From the NCBI RefSeq assembly GCF_021278985.1, contig NZ_CP082833.1, positions 4,650,001 through 4,714,000 of the forward strand: 64,000 nucleotides of DNA, read 5' to 3'. The notes below the pieces were generated by a model. The model was given only the letters and a program-made list of their open reading frames with translations. It did not search any database and had not been told where the DNA came from. Origin of the DNA: Citrobacter rodentium NBRC 105723 = DSM 16636. Its GTDB lineage: Bacteria > Pseudomonadota > Gammaproteobacteria > Enterobacterales > Enterobacteriaceae. Positions 53,161 to 62,316 of this stretch are shown here, piece after piece. Both the position numbers and the translations under genes were made by a program. Each line of letters starts with the position of its first letter. Within the stretch, counting starts at the first letter, position 1.

Positions 53161-55401
53161 ATGCGGTGGATCCTGTTTATCCTCGTTTGCCTGGCGGGGG
53201 CGCCTGCCCACGCGGTGGAGATTCCCGGCGTAACCGCAAGCCCGGCGACAGAGGCGAAAACCACACCTGCCGCCGAGCCCGACGCCGAACAAAAGAAAGC
53301 GGCCTATGCCGCGCTGGCCGATGTGCTGGAAAATGAAACGTCGCGCAAGGAGCTGATTGACCAGCTGCGCAGCGTCGCCGCCGCGCCGCCGTCACAGCCG
53401 GCGGTGAAAATCGTCCCGCCAGCGGTGGTGGAAGAGAAAACGGTGCTGGAAAACGTCACCGACGTCAGCCGCCGCTACGGCGCCGCCTTCGCTGAGCGTT
53501 TTGCCCAGCTGTACCGCAATATTACCGACGCGCCGCACAAGCCGTTCAACAGCACCACGTTTACCAATGCGCTTACCCATTTCCTGATGCTTGCCGCTGC
53601 GGTGTTTGGCTTCTACTGGCTGATACGCCTCTGCGCGCTGCCGCTGTACCGTAAAATGGGCAACTGGGCGCGCAAAAAAAACCGCGAACGGCGTAACTGG
53701 CTTCAGCTTCCGGCGATGATCGTCGGCGCATTTATCATCGATCTGCTGCTTCTGGCGCTGACGCTGTTCCTCGGCCAGCTATTGAGCGACAGGCTGAACG
53801 CCGATAGCCGGACTATCGCCTTTCAGCAGGGGCTGTTTCTCAACGCCTTTGCGCTCATCGAATTCTTTAAAGCCATCCTGCGGCTGATTTTCTGCCCCAA
53901 CGTCCCGGAACTGCGTCCCTTTACCATCCAGGATGCGAACGCGCACTACTGGAGTCGGCGATTAAGCTCGCTGAGCAGTCTGATTGGCTACGGCCTGATC
54001 GTCGCCGTCCCCATCATCTCTAATCAGGTCAATGTGCAGGTCGGCGCAATGGCCAATGTGATTATCATGCTGGGCATTACCGTCTGGGCGCTGTATCTGA
54101 TCTTTCACAACAAAAAGGATATCACCCAGCATCTGCTGAACCTGGCGGAGCACTCGCTGGCCTTTTTTAGCCTGTTTATCCGCGCCTTCGCGCTGGTCTG
54201 GCACTGGCTGGCGAGCGCCTATTTTATCGTGCTGTTTTTCTTCTCCCTGTTCGATCCGGGGAACAGCCTCAAATTTATGATGGGGGCAACGGTGCATAGC
54301 CTGGCGATTATCGGCATTGCCGCTTTTGTTTCCGGTATGTTTTCCCGCTGGATCGCAAAAACGATCACCCTCTCTCCGCATACGCAGCGCAATTATCCCG
54401 AGCTGCAAAAGCGGCTCAACGGCTGGCTCTCTACCGCGCTGAAAGTGGCGCGCTTCCTGACGGTATGCGTCGCTATTATGCTGTTGCTGAACGCCTGGGG
54501 GTTGTTCGATTTCTGGAACTGGCTGCATAACGGCGCGGGTGAAAAAACGGTGGATATCCTGATCCGTATTGCGCTAATCCTCTTTTTCTCGGCGGTGGGC
54601 TGGACCATACTCGCCAGCCTGATCGAAAACCGGCTGGCGTCGGATATTCATGGCCGCCCTCTGCCCAGCGCCCGTACCCGTACGCTGCTGACGCTATTTC
54701 GCAATGCGCTGGCGGTGATCATCAGCACCATCACCATCATGATCGTGCTGTCTGAGATCGGCGTGAATATCGCCCCGCTGCTGGCCGGTGCCGGCGCGCT
54801 GGGGCTGGCGATCTCCTTTGGTTCGCAGACGCTGGTGAAAGATATTATTACCGGGGTGTTTATTCAGTTTGAAAACGGTATGAATACCGGGGATCTGGTG
54901 ACCATCGGGCCGCTGACCGGTACGGTGGAACGGATGTCAATTCGCTCCGTTGGCGTGCGTCAGGATACCGGGGCGTACCATATTATCCCCTGGTCATCGA
55001 TTACCACCTTCGCCAACTTTGTGCGCGGTATTGGTTCGGTGGTCGCCAACTACGATGTGGATCGCCAGGAAGACGCCGACAAGGCCAACCAGGCGCTGAA
55101 AGATGCCGTTGCCGCCGTGATGCAGAACGAGGAGATACGGGGACTCATTATCGGCGAGCCGAACTTTGCCGGGATTGTCGGGCTGACGAACAACGCCTTT
55201 ACGCTGCGCGTGACGTTTACCACCCTGCCGTTGAAGCAGTGGACGGTACGCTTCGCGCTGGACAGCCAGGTGAAAAAGCATTTCGACCTGGCCGGAGTCC
55301 GGGCGCCGGTGCAAATGTATCAGCTCCTGCCTGCGCCGACGCTTTCAGCGACGATACCTTCCGCGCCAGCGCCGCAGCCGCCCGCCGAACCGACGCTATA
55401 G
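53161..55401 (+). CDS. ybiO: Mechanosensitive channel YbiO (MscS family)
   Basis: A 746-residue moderate-conductance mechanosensitive channel. A signal peptide (to about residue 18) and a periplasmic region are followed by roughly ten membrane helices, and the MscS pore helix and vestibule start near LLAGAGALGLAISFGSQTLVKDIITG. The ATG at 53161 has TGGAGGAG upstream. Its 3' end overlaps the convergent rlmF by 82 bp. Confidence 0.94.
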   Translation: MRWILFILVCLAGAPAHAVEIPGVTASPATEAKTTPAAEPDAEQKKAAYAALADVLENETSRKELIDQLRSVAAAPPSQPAVKIVPPAVVEEKTVLENVTDVSRRYGAAFAERFAQLYRNITDAPHKPFNSTTFTNALTHFLMLAAAVFGFYWLIRLCALPLYRKMGNWARKKNRERRNWLQLPAMIVGAFIIDLLLLALTLFLGQLLSDRLNADSRTIAFQQGLFLNAFALIEFFKAILRLIFCPNVPELRPFTIQDANAHYWSRRLSSLSSLIGYGLIVAVPIISNQVNVQVGAMANVIIMLGITVWALYLIFHNKKDITQHLLNLAEHSLAFFSLFIRAFALVWHWLASAYFIVLFFFSLFDPGNSLKFMMGATVHSLAIIGIAAFVSGMFSRWIAKTITLSPHTQRNYPELQKRLNGWLSTALKVARFLTVCVAIMLLLNAWGLFDFWNWLHNGAGEKTVDILIRIALILFFSAVGWTILASLIENRLASDIHGRPLPSARTRTLLTLFRNALAVIISTITIMIVLSEIGVNIAPLLAGAGALGLAISFGSQTLVKDIITGVFIQFENGMNTGDLVTIGPLTGTVERMSIRSVGVRQDTGAYHIIPWSSITTFANFVRGIGSVVANYDVDRQEDADKANQALKDAVAAVMQNEEIRGLIIGEPNFAGIVGLTNNAFTLRVTFTTLPLKQWTVRFALDSQVKKHFDLAGVRAPVQMYQLLPAPTLSATIPSAPAPQPPAEPTL

Positions 55402-56330
55402 CGTTTACGCGCCTGAAAATGGCGACGCTTGTCGTCATCCATAAAGGTCCAGGCAATAAAGCGACTCTGCTTTTGCCCCTGGGCCATCTCTTTTTTGACC
55501 ACCTTTACCGCGCCGATATCAGTGAGCGCGCGGTACAGCGGCGGCAGGTTTTCTCCGCGTGATACGAGGGTGGTAAACCACATCACCTGGCGGCCAAAGG
55601 CGCGGCTTTCGGCAATCATGGTTTTGATAAAGGCCACTTCCCCGCCTTCGCACCACAGCTCCTGCTGCTGGCCGCCAAAATTCAGCGCCTCGTCTTTATC
55701 CTGCCCGAGATTGCGGCGTTTACGCTCGCTGCCGGCGCGCGCGGAGGCCGCCGAATCGTGGAACGGCGGATTGCACAGCGTGGCGTCATACTGCTCATTT
55801 TTATGAATAATGCCGTTAAAAATCGCCGCGGGCGTTTTCTGACGACGCAGGCGAATCGCGCGCGTCAGGCCAGGATTGGCACTGATAATGGCCTGGGCGC
55901 TGGCTAACGCCTGCTCGTTCGTCTCGCTGCCGGTAAAGCGCCAGCCATATTCATGAACGCCAATAAGCGGATAAATACAGTTAGCGCCGACGCCAATATC
56001 CAGAATGGAGGCATTTGTCGGCACGCTACCCGCGGTTTCCGCAAGCAGATCGGCCAGATGGTGAATATAATCCGCCCGCCCCGGCACCGGCGGACATAAA
56101 AAGCCGTCAGGAATATCCCAGTTCGCTACCCCGTAGAAATGCGCCAGCAGCGCTTTATTCAACGCCCTGACCGCTTGAGGGCTGGCAAAATCGACGCTCT
56201 GTTCCCCAGCCGGAGTACGGATAAGGTATTGCGACAATTCAGGCGTGCCCTTGCAGAGCGCGGGCAGATCGTAGCGGCTGTGGTGACGATTACGCGGGTG
56301 TAAACCCGGTTTCTGGGGGGACGCGGACAT
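55320..56330 (-). CDS. rlmF: 23S rRNA (adenine-1618 N6) methyltransferase RlmF, C-terminally extended
   Basis: A 336-residue SAM-dependent methyltransferase. The N-terminal KPGLHPRNRHHSRYDL and the catalytic LCNPPFHDSA motif identify RlmF. E. coli RlmF has about 308 residues and ends soon after the AWTFM segment; here the frame runs on about 26 residues (ending AVGAGRS-like, rich in Gly and Ala) because the usual stop is missing. The extension is encoded opposite the last 82 bases of ybiO. Confidence 0.93.
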   Translation of the reverse strand: MSASPQKPGLHPRNRHHSRYDLPALCKGTPELSQYLIRTPAGEQSVDFASPQAVRALNKALLAHFYGVANWDIPDGFLCPPVPGRADYIHHLADLLAETAGSVPTNASILDIGVGANCIYPLIGVHEYGWRFTGSETNEQALASAQAIISANPGLTRAIRLRRQKTPAAIFNGIIHKNEQYDATLCNPPFHDSAASARAGSERKRRNLGQDKDEALNFGGQQQELWCEGGEVAFIKTMIAESRAFGRQVMWFTTLVSRGENLPPLYRALTDIGAVKVVKKEMAQGQKQSRFIAWTFMDDDKRRHFQARKRYSVGSAGGCGAGAEGIVAESVGAGRS

Positions 56331-56497
56331 AGCTTTCTCCTTTTTACAGCGGCGTAAGATACCCGCATAACGCAGCGCGGTAAACCTGTGTTAAAGGAAA
56401 AGCGCGCGTTGTGACGGCGATAAGTGTGCTTCCCGCCAGCCCGTAGCGGCAATAGCCGTTATAATGAAGGGATGAAAACTCGCTAAGGGGAATGCAT

Positions 56498-56764
56498 ATG
56501 GCCTCCGGTTGGGCAAATGACGACGCGGTAAACGAGCAGATCAACAGTACGATTGAAGACGCCGTGGCCCGGGCTCGCGGTGAAATTCCGCGCGGCGATA
56601 GCCTGTATGAATGTGCGGAGTGCGGCGAACCTATTCCTGAGGCGCGGCGTAAAGCGGTGCCCGGCGTCAGATTATGTCTCGCCTGCCAGCAGGAGAAAGA
56701 TGCGCATAGTTCAGGGCATGCAGGCTATAACCGCAGAGGCTCCAAGGACAGCCAGTTACGTTAA
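56498..56764 (+). CDS. ybiI: DksA/TraR-type zinc-finger protein YbiI
   Basis: An 88-residue small protein with a C4 zinc finger, CAECGEPIP... and CLACQQ, of the DksA/TraR family, without the long coiled coil of DksA. The ATG at 56498 (AAGGGG seven bases upstream) matches the family start MASGWANDDAVNEQI. The function is unknown. In K-12 fiu, ybiX and mcbA lie near it and are missing here. Confidence 0.92.
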   Translation: MASGWANDDAVNEQINSTIEDAVARARGEIPRGDSLYECAECGEPIPEARRKAVPGVRLCLACQQEKDAHSSGHAGYNRRGSKDSQLR

Positions 56765-57050
56765 CCTTTCCTTACGCTTATCCGTCCTGGCGCGCCGTTT
56801 CGCTTACGCGCCGTAAAAACGGCATTTTGCGTGGCAATTTGTGCCGTTAACCGCCGCTCTGTAAAGGCAATGGCGCAAAAGCGTAAATTCATCTGCTGAA
56901 TTAATTAATAATCAATAAGTTATTTGTCATTCAATTTATTTGATGAATGTGGTCAATTCTATTCGATTTTATCTCTCGGCAAAAAGCGTGATACTCATCA
57001 CATCGACGAAACATCGTCTCCCTTAAAAAATCACCTGCGAGAAATAAATA

Positions 57051-57311
57051 ATGAAAAACATTAAATACGCTGTTGCTGCCGTTGCCCTGTCCGCTCTCTC
57101 TTTTGGCGCTTTCGCTGCCGAACCCGTTACGGCGACCCAGGCGCAAACCATGAATAAAATGGGTGTCGTTTCCGCTGATGGCGCTACTACGCTCGACGGC
57201 CTGGAAGCACAGCTGGCGGAAAAAGCCGCAGCAGCTGGCGCAAGCGGTTACAGCATCACCTCCGCCACCAATAACAACAAGATGAGCGGCACCGCTGTTA
57301 TCTACAAATAA
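57051..57311 (+). CDS. ybiJ: YhcN/DUF1471-family periplasmic protein YbiJ
   Basis: An 86-residue secreted protein. The signal peptide ends AFA-AEP, and the mature DUF1471 domain (MGVVSADGATTLDGLEAQLA ... MSGTAVIYK) matches E. coli YbiJ. Members of this family (McbA, BhsA, YhcN) respond to biofilm and stress conditions. A strong terminator follows at 57381. Confidence 0.9.
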   Translation: MKNIKYAVAAVALSALSFGAFAAEPVTATQAQTMNKMGVVSADGATTLDGLEAQLAEKAAAAGASGYSITSATNNNKMSGTAVIYK

Positions 57312-57380
57312 GTTTTCCCCGTCTGTTTGCCAACAGACACACTGCTCTGACCCTCATTGAACCATTGTTACCCTTATTTG

Positions 57381-57409
57381 CCCGTCCGCCACCGGACGGG
57401 CTTTTTTTT
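57381..57409 (+). terminator. Terminator after ybiJ
   Basis: CCCGTCCG-CCAC-CGGACGGG followed by C and eight T. Confidence 0.9.
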
Positions 57410-57420
57410 ATCCGCGGCGT

Positions 57421-58389
57421 TTAAAAGGTGGCGTTAACCCGCGCCAGCCCCTCCACCAGCGTCTCCACCTCAGCGGTTGCCACCAGGCAACAGGCCATCT
57501 GAAGCTTTAACGAGGTCGGCACCGGCTCGCTGCCGGCAAGACAGCGTTCAATCCAGTGCGCGGTGGTTGGCGCATCTTTTGCCGCTGGCAGCGGCACCGG
57601 TTGGTCCGGCGTCTCGCTTTGCCGCTCCTGCAATACCCGCACGCCTGCGCTGTCAATCAGGCTGATTTGCGGACAACGTTGCGGGCTGGCATACACTTCC
57701 CCCTCCGTTCCGTGCATCAGCAGAGCGCGTCCGCCGATCTCGCTAAAGAAGGTCGCCACGCGCGGCACATATTCCGGGTGAGAGACGCTGGAGAGACGCA
57801 GCGCGGCGTCTTCGGCAAACGGCGTCGCCAGCTTCGCCAGCGTGTGCGCGCTGTTGCGCACGCCAAGCCGCCAGCGCATCGCCAGCTGCGTTTCCAGCGG
57901 TGGGCAGAGCGTGCCCACCGGAATAAATAGCGGTTGATGGTTGTCGAGCTTTGCCTGCGCCTGTCCGGCGTGACGCACCGGCTCAATACCCATCAGTTCA
58001 AAAATGGTTTCCGTCAGTACGCGGGTGGGATCTTCGCTGACGCCGTGCACCACCACCGGAAAGCCCAGCTTATGCAGCAGGATTGCCAGCAGCGGCGTCA
58101 GATTGGCCTGTTTGCGCGCGCCGTTATAGCTGGGAATGACGACAGGCATCGGCTTCGCCGCTGGCGGGGTAAGCGTAATCGTGTGGTTTCGCATCGCCTC
58201 ATAGAAGCCGCGCATCTCGGCCTCGCCTTCCCCTTTTATGCGCAGCGCAATCAAAATGCCGCCCATCTCCAGCTCCGGCACTTCGCCACTCAGCATCTGG
58301 CTGTACAGGCCGCGCGCGGTATCCTGATCAAGATCGCGGGCATGGTTTTTACCGCGGCCAATCTCTTTGATAATTTTGCGATAATCCAT
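57421..58389 (-). CDS. ybiB: Anthranilate phosphoribosyltransferase-like protein YbiB (TrpD2)
   Basis: A 322-residue protein with the TrpD-type fold; E. coli YbiB binds nucleic acid and its enzyme activity is not established. The fold is seen from the N-terminal MDYRKIIKEIGRGKNHARDLDQ and the loop VIPSYNGARKQANLTPLL. It lies 26 bp downstream of dinG on the same strand and is likely read from the SOS-controlled dinG promoter. Confidence 0.92.
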   Translation of the reverse strand: MDYRKIIKEIGRGKNHARDLDQDTARGLYSQMLSGEVPELEMGGILIALRIKGEGEAEMRGFYEAMRNHTITLTPPAAKPMPVVIPSYNGARKQANLTPLLAILLHKLGFPVVVHGVSEDPTRVLTETIFELMGIEPVRHAGQAQAKLDNHQPLFIPVGTLCPPLETQLAMRWRLGVRNSAHTLAKLATPFAEDAALRLSSVSHPEYVPRVATFFSEIGGRALLMHGTEGEVYASPQRCPQISLIDSAGVRVLQERQSETPDQPVPLPAAKDAPTTAHWIERCLAGSEPVPTSLKLQMACCLVATAEVETLVEGLARVNATF

Positions 58390-58415
58390 CGAAAACTCCT
58401 TGCCTCGTGCTTACA

Positions 58416-60569
58416 TCATGAACGCCGACGACGGCGCGTGGGTTTTGCTTTTTCTTTCGCTTTGACGATAACCTCTGGCACCGCAGGCTGCTCAATGGGA
58501 AATATCGGCAGCGCATTCAGTAAACGCTTGCCGTAGCTTTTGGTCAACAGGCGCTTATCGTAGATAACGATTTCGCCCCAGCACTGATGGCTGCGAATGA
58601 GTCGCCCCACCTGCTGAATAAGATTAAACGACGCCGCCGGCAGACTTTGCACTTCAAACGGGTAGCGATTAAGGCTTTTTAACCACTCCCCTTCGGTAAT
58701 GACCACCGGGCTGTCGATGGGGGGAAAGGCTATCTTGTGGATATGCACCTGGCTGAGTAAGTCGCCTTTCAGATCGAGCCCTTCGGCAAAAGATTGCAGG
58801 CCGATCAGCACGCTGCGCTCGCCGCCTGCCACCCGCTTACGATGCAGCTCCACCAGCCGGTAACGAGGCTGGTCGCCCTGCACCAGCAGCAGTAAACGCA
58901 GGTCGGCGACATAGTCAAGAAAGCGCTGCATCGCCCTGCCGCTGGCAAACAGCACCAGCATGCCGAGATGCTTTTTGCTTTCGACCTGCTCCCGAAAGTA
59001 GGCCGCCATCTCGGCAATATGCTGCTCTTCGTTATCGATTAACGGCTCATAGCGCATCTGCGGAATGACGATTTTTCCCTGTTCAACGTGGTTAAACGGG
59101 GAATCAAGCGCGACAAAGCGGTCGCCGGCTTTCTCTTTCAGTCCGCTCATCTCCTGGAGCCGTGAAAAGCTGTTCAGCGAACGCAGGGTGGCGGAGGTGA
59201 CGATAATATGCGGCACGCTGCGCCACAGCAGCCGTTCAAGCTGGTCGCTCACGCGAATGCCGACGCAGTGAAACCAGACGTGGATCTGTCCGTCGCGAAC
59301 CTCCCGCGTGGCCCATTTGGTGACCGGCGCGCCGGAAGACTGCGCCAGCGACGCCAGCCGCCACAGTTTGCTTTGTGCTTCAAACATCCCCTGCGCGCGG
59401 TTCATCTGCAAAATCACCCGGTGCAGGCGAACCACATCGTGGCTGCCGGTTTTCTCGCTGAGATCGTTTAAGAACAGCTCCGCCAGCCCGCGCAGCGTTT
59501 CGGTCAGCTTCGCCAGCCGCTGACATATCTCCATCACTTCATCCGGCAGCTCGCCCATCGCAAAGCGGTGTTCCGCCTCCTGGGCAGCTGGCATATAGAG
59601 ATTAAGAATGTTATTCAGCGAGGCGATAAGCTCATACAGCTCTTCGCAGTGGGCGTTCAGGCGCTCGGGATTTGCCAGCGGCGGCGTGGTTTTGGGGCGA
59701 AACTGCTCCATGCAGGTCGCCACCAGTTTGGTGAACAGATCCAGCTGCAGCCGATACCAGGGGGCGGTAATTTCCGCGCTCATCTCCAGCGCGTCGCGGG
59801 CGACATCCGGCAGATGGTGTCCTTCATCCAGCACCAGCAGCAGGTTTTTCGGTTCAGGCAGCACCGCCTCGCTTTCCAGCGCCGCCATCACCAGCGCATG
59901 GTTTGCCACCACCACTTCCGCTTCCTGGATTTCGCGGCGCGCGACAAAGAACGGACATTCGCGGTAGTAGTGGCAGTTGCGGTTCAGACAACTGGCTTTG
60001 TCGGTGCTTAACCGCCGCCAGAGATCGTCGTCAATGGCGATATCCGTATGGTCGCGCAGGCCGTCCCAGCGGTAGCTGTCGAGAGAGGCTTTAAGCGTTG
60101 CGCAGCGCTTTTGTTCTTCCTGGCTGTTGGGCGTCAGCTCATCGTCGAGAAAGGCCAGCAGATCCTGCTGGCTGGGTTCGCTGCTGGCAAGCGCGGCCAG
60201 GTTGCGCGGACAGACGTAGCGGCCACGGCCAAACGCGGCGGTAAAGCGCAGATCGGGAATAATTTTGCGCAACAGCGGCAGGTCTTTGCTGTAGATCTGA
60301 TCCTGCAGCGCCACGTTAGCGGTACTGACCACCAGCGTTTTTTGATCCTCGCGGGCAATGGCGATGCCGGGAATAAGATAAGAGAGGGTTTTCCCCACCC
60401 CGGTGGGCGCTTCGATCGCCAGGTGCCGTCCCTCTTCCCCACTCAGCGTTTTTGCGACATCCGCAATCATCTGCCGCTGGGGCGCGCGGGGAATAAAGTC
60501 GGGGATCGGTTCCTGAAGCGCCTTATACCAGGCGGCGATTTGCGCTTTCAGCGCGGCGGTTAATGCCAT
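58416..60569 (-). CDS. dinG: ATP-dependent DNA helicase DinG
   Basis: A 717-residue XPD-like superfamily 2 helicase (5'-3') that resolves R-loops and D-loops. Walker A is at residues 54-61 (APTGVGKT with K60), and motif II is DEGHH. The four iron-sulfur ligands are C120, C194, C199 and C205. The LexA box is just upstream. The length is one residue above E. coli DinG as I recall it. Confidence 0.96.
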   Translation of the reverse strand: MALTAALKAQIAAWYKALQEPIPDFIPRAPQRQMIADVAKTLSGEEGRHLAIEAPTGVGKTLSYLIPGIAIAREDQKTLVVSTANVALQDQIYSKDLPLLRKIIPDLRFTAAFGRGRYVCPRNLAALASSEPSQQDLLAFLDDELTPNSQEEQKRCATLKASLDSYRWDGLRDHTDIAIDDDLWRRLSTDKASCLNRNCHYYRECPFFVARREIQEAEVVVANHALVMAALESEAVLPEPKNLLLVLDEGHHLPDVARDALEMSAEITAPWYRLQLDLFTKLVATCMEQFRPKTTPPLANPERLNAHCEELYELIASLNNILNLYMPAAQEAEHRFAMGELPDEVMEICQRLAKLTETLRGLAELFLNDLSEKTGSHDVVRLHRVILQMNRAQGMFEAQSKLWRLASLAQSSGAPVTKWATREVRDGQIHVWFHCVGIRVSDQLERLLWRSVPHIIVTSATLRSLNSFSRLQEMSGLKEKAGDRFVALDSPFNHVEQGKIVIPQMRYEPLIDNEEQHIAEMAAYFREQVESKKHLGMLVLFASGRAMQRFLDYVADLRLLLLVQGDQPRYRLVELHRKRVAGGERSVLIGLQSFAEGLDLKGDLLSQVHIHKIAFPPIDSPVVITEGEWLKSLNRYPFEVQSLPAASFNLIQQVGRLIRSHQCWGEIVIYDKRLLTKSYGKRLLNALPIFPIEQPAVPEVIVKAKEKAKPTRRRRRS

Positions 60570-60583
60570 GAGAAAACCTGAAA

Positions 60584-60603
60584 CACTGTATAAACAGCCA
60601 CTA
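60584..60603 (-). promoter_or_regulatory. LexA operator of dinG
   Basis: On the coding strand the site reads TAGTGGCTGTTTATACAGTG. It keeps the unusual dinG box, in which the left CTG half is degenerate (TTG in K-12 and GTG here) while the right half TATACAG is intact. It lies about 15 bp upstream of the start codon. Confidence 0.75.
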
Positions 60604-60680
60604 TTGTGTCACATTTCAGGTGCTGGCAGTACCTTTTTTGCCGGTTCTGGAAAACGGCTCGCAATATGGATGCAGGGGTA

Positions 60681-60750
60681 ATGCCTGATGGCGGCTGCGC
60701 TTATCAGGCTACAGCTCATGCAGCCTGGATAAGGCGCAGCCGCCATTCGG
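60681..60750. repeat. REP/BIME-like repeat between dinG and rhlE
   Basis: Inverted repeats GCCTGAT/ATCAGGC and GGCGGCTGCGC/GCGCAGCCGCC form a large cruciform-type structure immediately after the rhlE stop. Confidence 0.75.
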
Positions 60751-60759
60751 TAAAGAAAA

Positions 60760-62115
60760 TTACTGCGCCGGGGTGATGCGGCGTGGACGGCGCGGTGGAC
60801 GCGGTTTATCGCCCGCCGGTTTACCTTCGCCGCTACGCGGTTTGGCTTTCGGCGCGCCGCCGTCCTGGCGACGCGACTGCTGGCCACGACCTGCGCCCTG
60901 TCCTTGCCCCTGACCGCGACCACCGCCGCCGCTGCGCTGCTGGCGACCGTTCTGAATCGGCTCCGCTTTGATTGACGGGTCCGGCTCGTAGCCCGGCGTG
61001 GTCATGCGCGGGATCTCTTTCTTCAGCAGCTTTTCAATATCACGCAGCAGCTTGTGCTCATCAACGCAGACCAGCGACAGCGCCTCGCCGGTCGCCGCAG
61101 CGCGGCCGGTACGCCCGATACGGTGTACGTAATCTTCCGGCACGTTTGGCAGCTCATAGTTCACCACGTGCGGCAGCTCTTCGATGTCCAGGCCGCGCGC
61201 CGCGATGTCGGTCGCCACCAGCACGCGAATATCGCCGGATTTAAAGTCGGCCAGCGCGCGGGTACGCGCCCCCTGGCTTTTATTGCCGTGGATCGCCGCG
61301 CTGCGAATGCCGTCTTTATTCAGCTGCTCCGCCAGATGGTTAGCGCCGTGCTTGGTGCGGGTGAATACCAGCACCTGCTGCCAGTTGCCCTGGCCGATCA
61401 TCTGCGACAGCAGCTCGCGTTTGCGTTTTTTGTCGACGAAATGGACGTGCTGCGTCACCTGCTCAGAGGCGGTATTGCGGCGTGCTACTTCAATCTCCAG
61501 CGGATTATGCAGCAGCTTTTCGGCAAGCCGCTTAATGTCGTCAGAGAAGGTGGCGGAAAACAGCAGGTTCTGCCGCTTCGCCGGCAGCTTCGCCAGCACG
61601 CGACGGATGTCGTGAATAAAGCCCATATCCAGCATCCGGTCAGCTTCGTCGAGCACCAGAATTTCAATCTGATCCAGCTTCACCGCGTTCTGGTGTTCCA
61701 GATCCAGCAGACGTCCCGGCGTCGCCACCAGCACATCCACGCCGCCGCGCAGTTTCATCATCTGCGGATTAATGCTTACGCCGCCGAACACCACCAGCGA
61801 ACGAATGTTCAGATACTTGCTGTAATCGCGGACGTTTTCACCAATCTGCGCCGCCAGTTCGCGGGTCGGGGTCAGGATCAGCGCCCGTACCGGACGACGC
61901 CCCTTCGCATGAGGTTGCTGAGTGATGAGGTGCTGTAACAGCGGCAGCGTAAAGCCCGCGGTTTTACCGGTGCCGGTCTGCGCACTCGCCATCAGGTCAC
62001 GGCCTTCCAGCACCGCAGGGATCGCCTGCTGCTGGACAGGGGTAGGTTCACGGTAACCCTGCTCGGCAATGGCGCGCAGAATTTCAGGGTTCAAACCCAG
62101 AGAATCAAAAGACAT
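60760..62115 (-). CDS. rhlE: ATP-dependent RNA helicase RhlE
   Basis: A 451-residue DEAD-box helicase with Q motif, Walker A AQTGTGKT, DEAD box in LVLDEADRMLDM, SAT motif and the helicase C-domain (VHRIGRTGRAA). A basic, Arg/Gly-rich tail (RSGGGGRGQGQGQGAGRGQQ and after) interacts with RNA and ribosome precursors. It is preceded in K-12 by the divergent cecR; here adhE sits upstream instead. Confidence 0.96.
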   Translation of the reverse strand: MSFDSLGLNPEILRAIAEQGYREPTPVQQQAIPAVLEGRDLMASAQTGTGKTAGFTLPLLQHLITQQPHAKGRRPVRALILTPTRELAAQIGENVRDYSKYLNIRSLVVFGGVSINPQMMKLRGGVDVLVATPGRLLDLEHQNAVKLDQIEILVLDEADRMLDMGFIHDIRRVLAKLPAKRQNLLFSATFSDDIKRLAEKLLHNPLEIEVARRNTASEQVTQHVHFVDKKRKRELLSQMIGQGNWQQVLVFTRTKHGANHLAEQLNKDGIRSAAIHGNKSQGARTRALADFKSGDIRVLVATDIAARGLDIEELPHVVNYELPNVPEDYVHRIGRTGRAAATGEALSLVCVDEHKLLRDIEKLLKKEIPRMTTPGYEPDPSIKAEPIQNGRQQRSGGGGRGQGQGQGAGRGQQSRRQDGGAPKAKPRSGEGKPAGDKPRPPRRPRRITPAQ

Positions 62116-62289
62116 AACTACTCCGAACCGCCCCGACCGTTCCCGGTGTCGTTTTCAGGGAGATACATACAATTTGGGGATGACAAAAACCACAATGTCA
62201 TGAAGGGGCGGAGTGTAGCATTTTTTGTGACAGAGCGCATAAATTATCCCACTGCGCGGGTTTTCGGGATGCCTCTGCGCCTGTGCAAC

Positions 62290-62309
62290 AGATCCCCGCG
62301 AACGGGGAT
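62290..62309. terminator. Hairpin just after adhE
   Basis: GATCCCCG-CGAA-CGGGGATC is a perfect 8-bp stem with a stable tetraloop a few bases after the adhE stop codon. It lacks a clear T run, so termination may be partial or Rho-assisted. Confidence 0.5.
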
Positions 62310-62316
62310 CCCGGGT

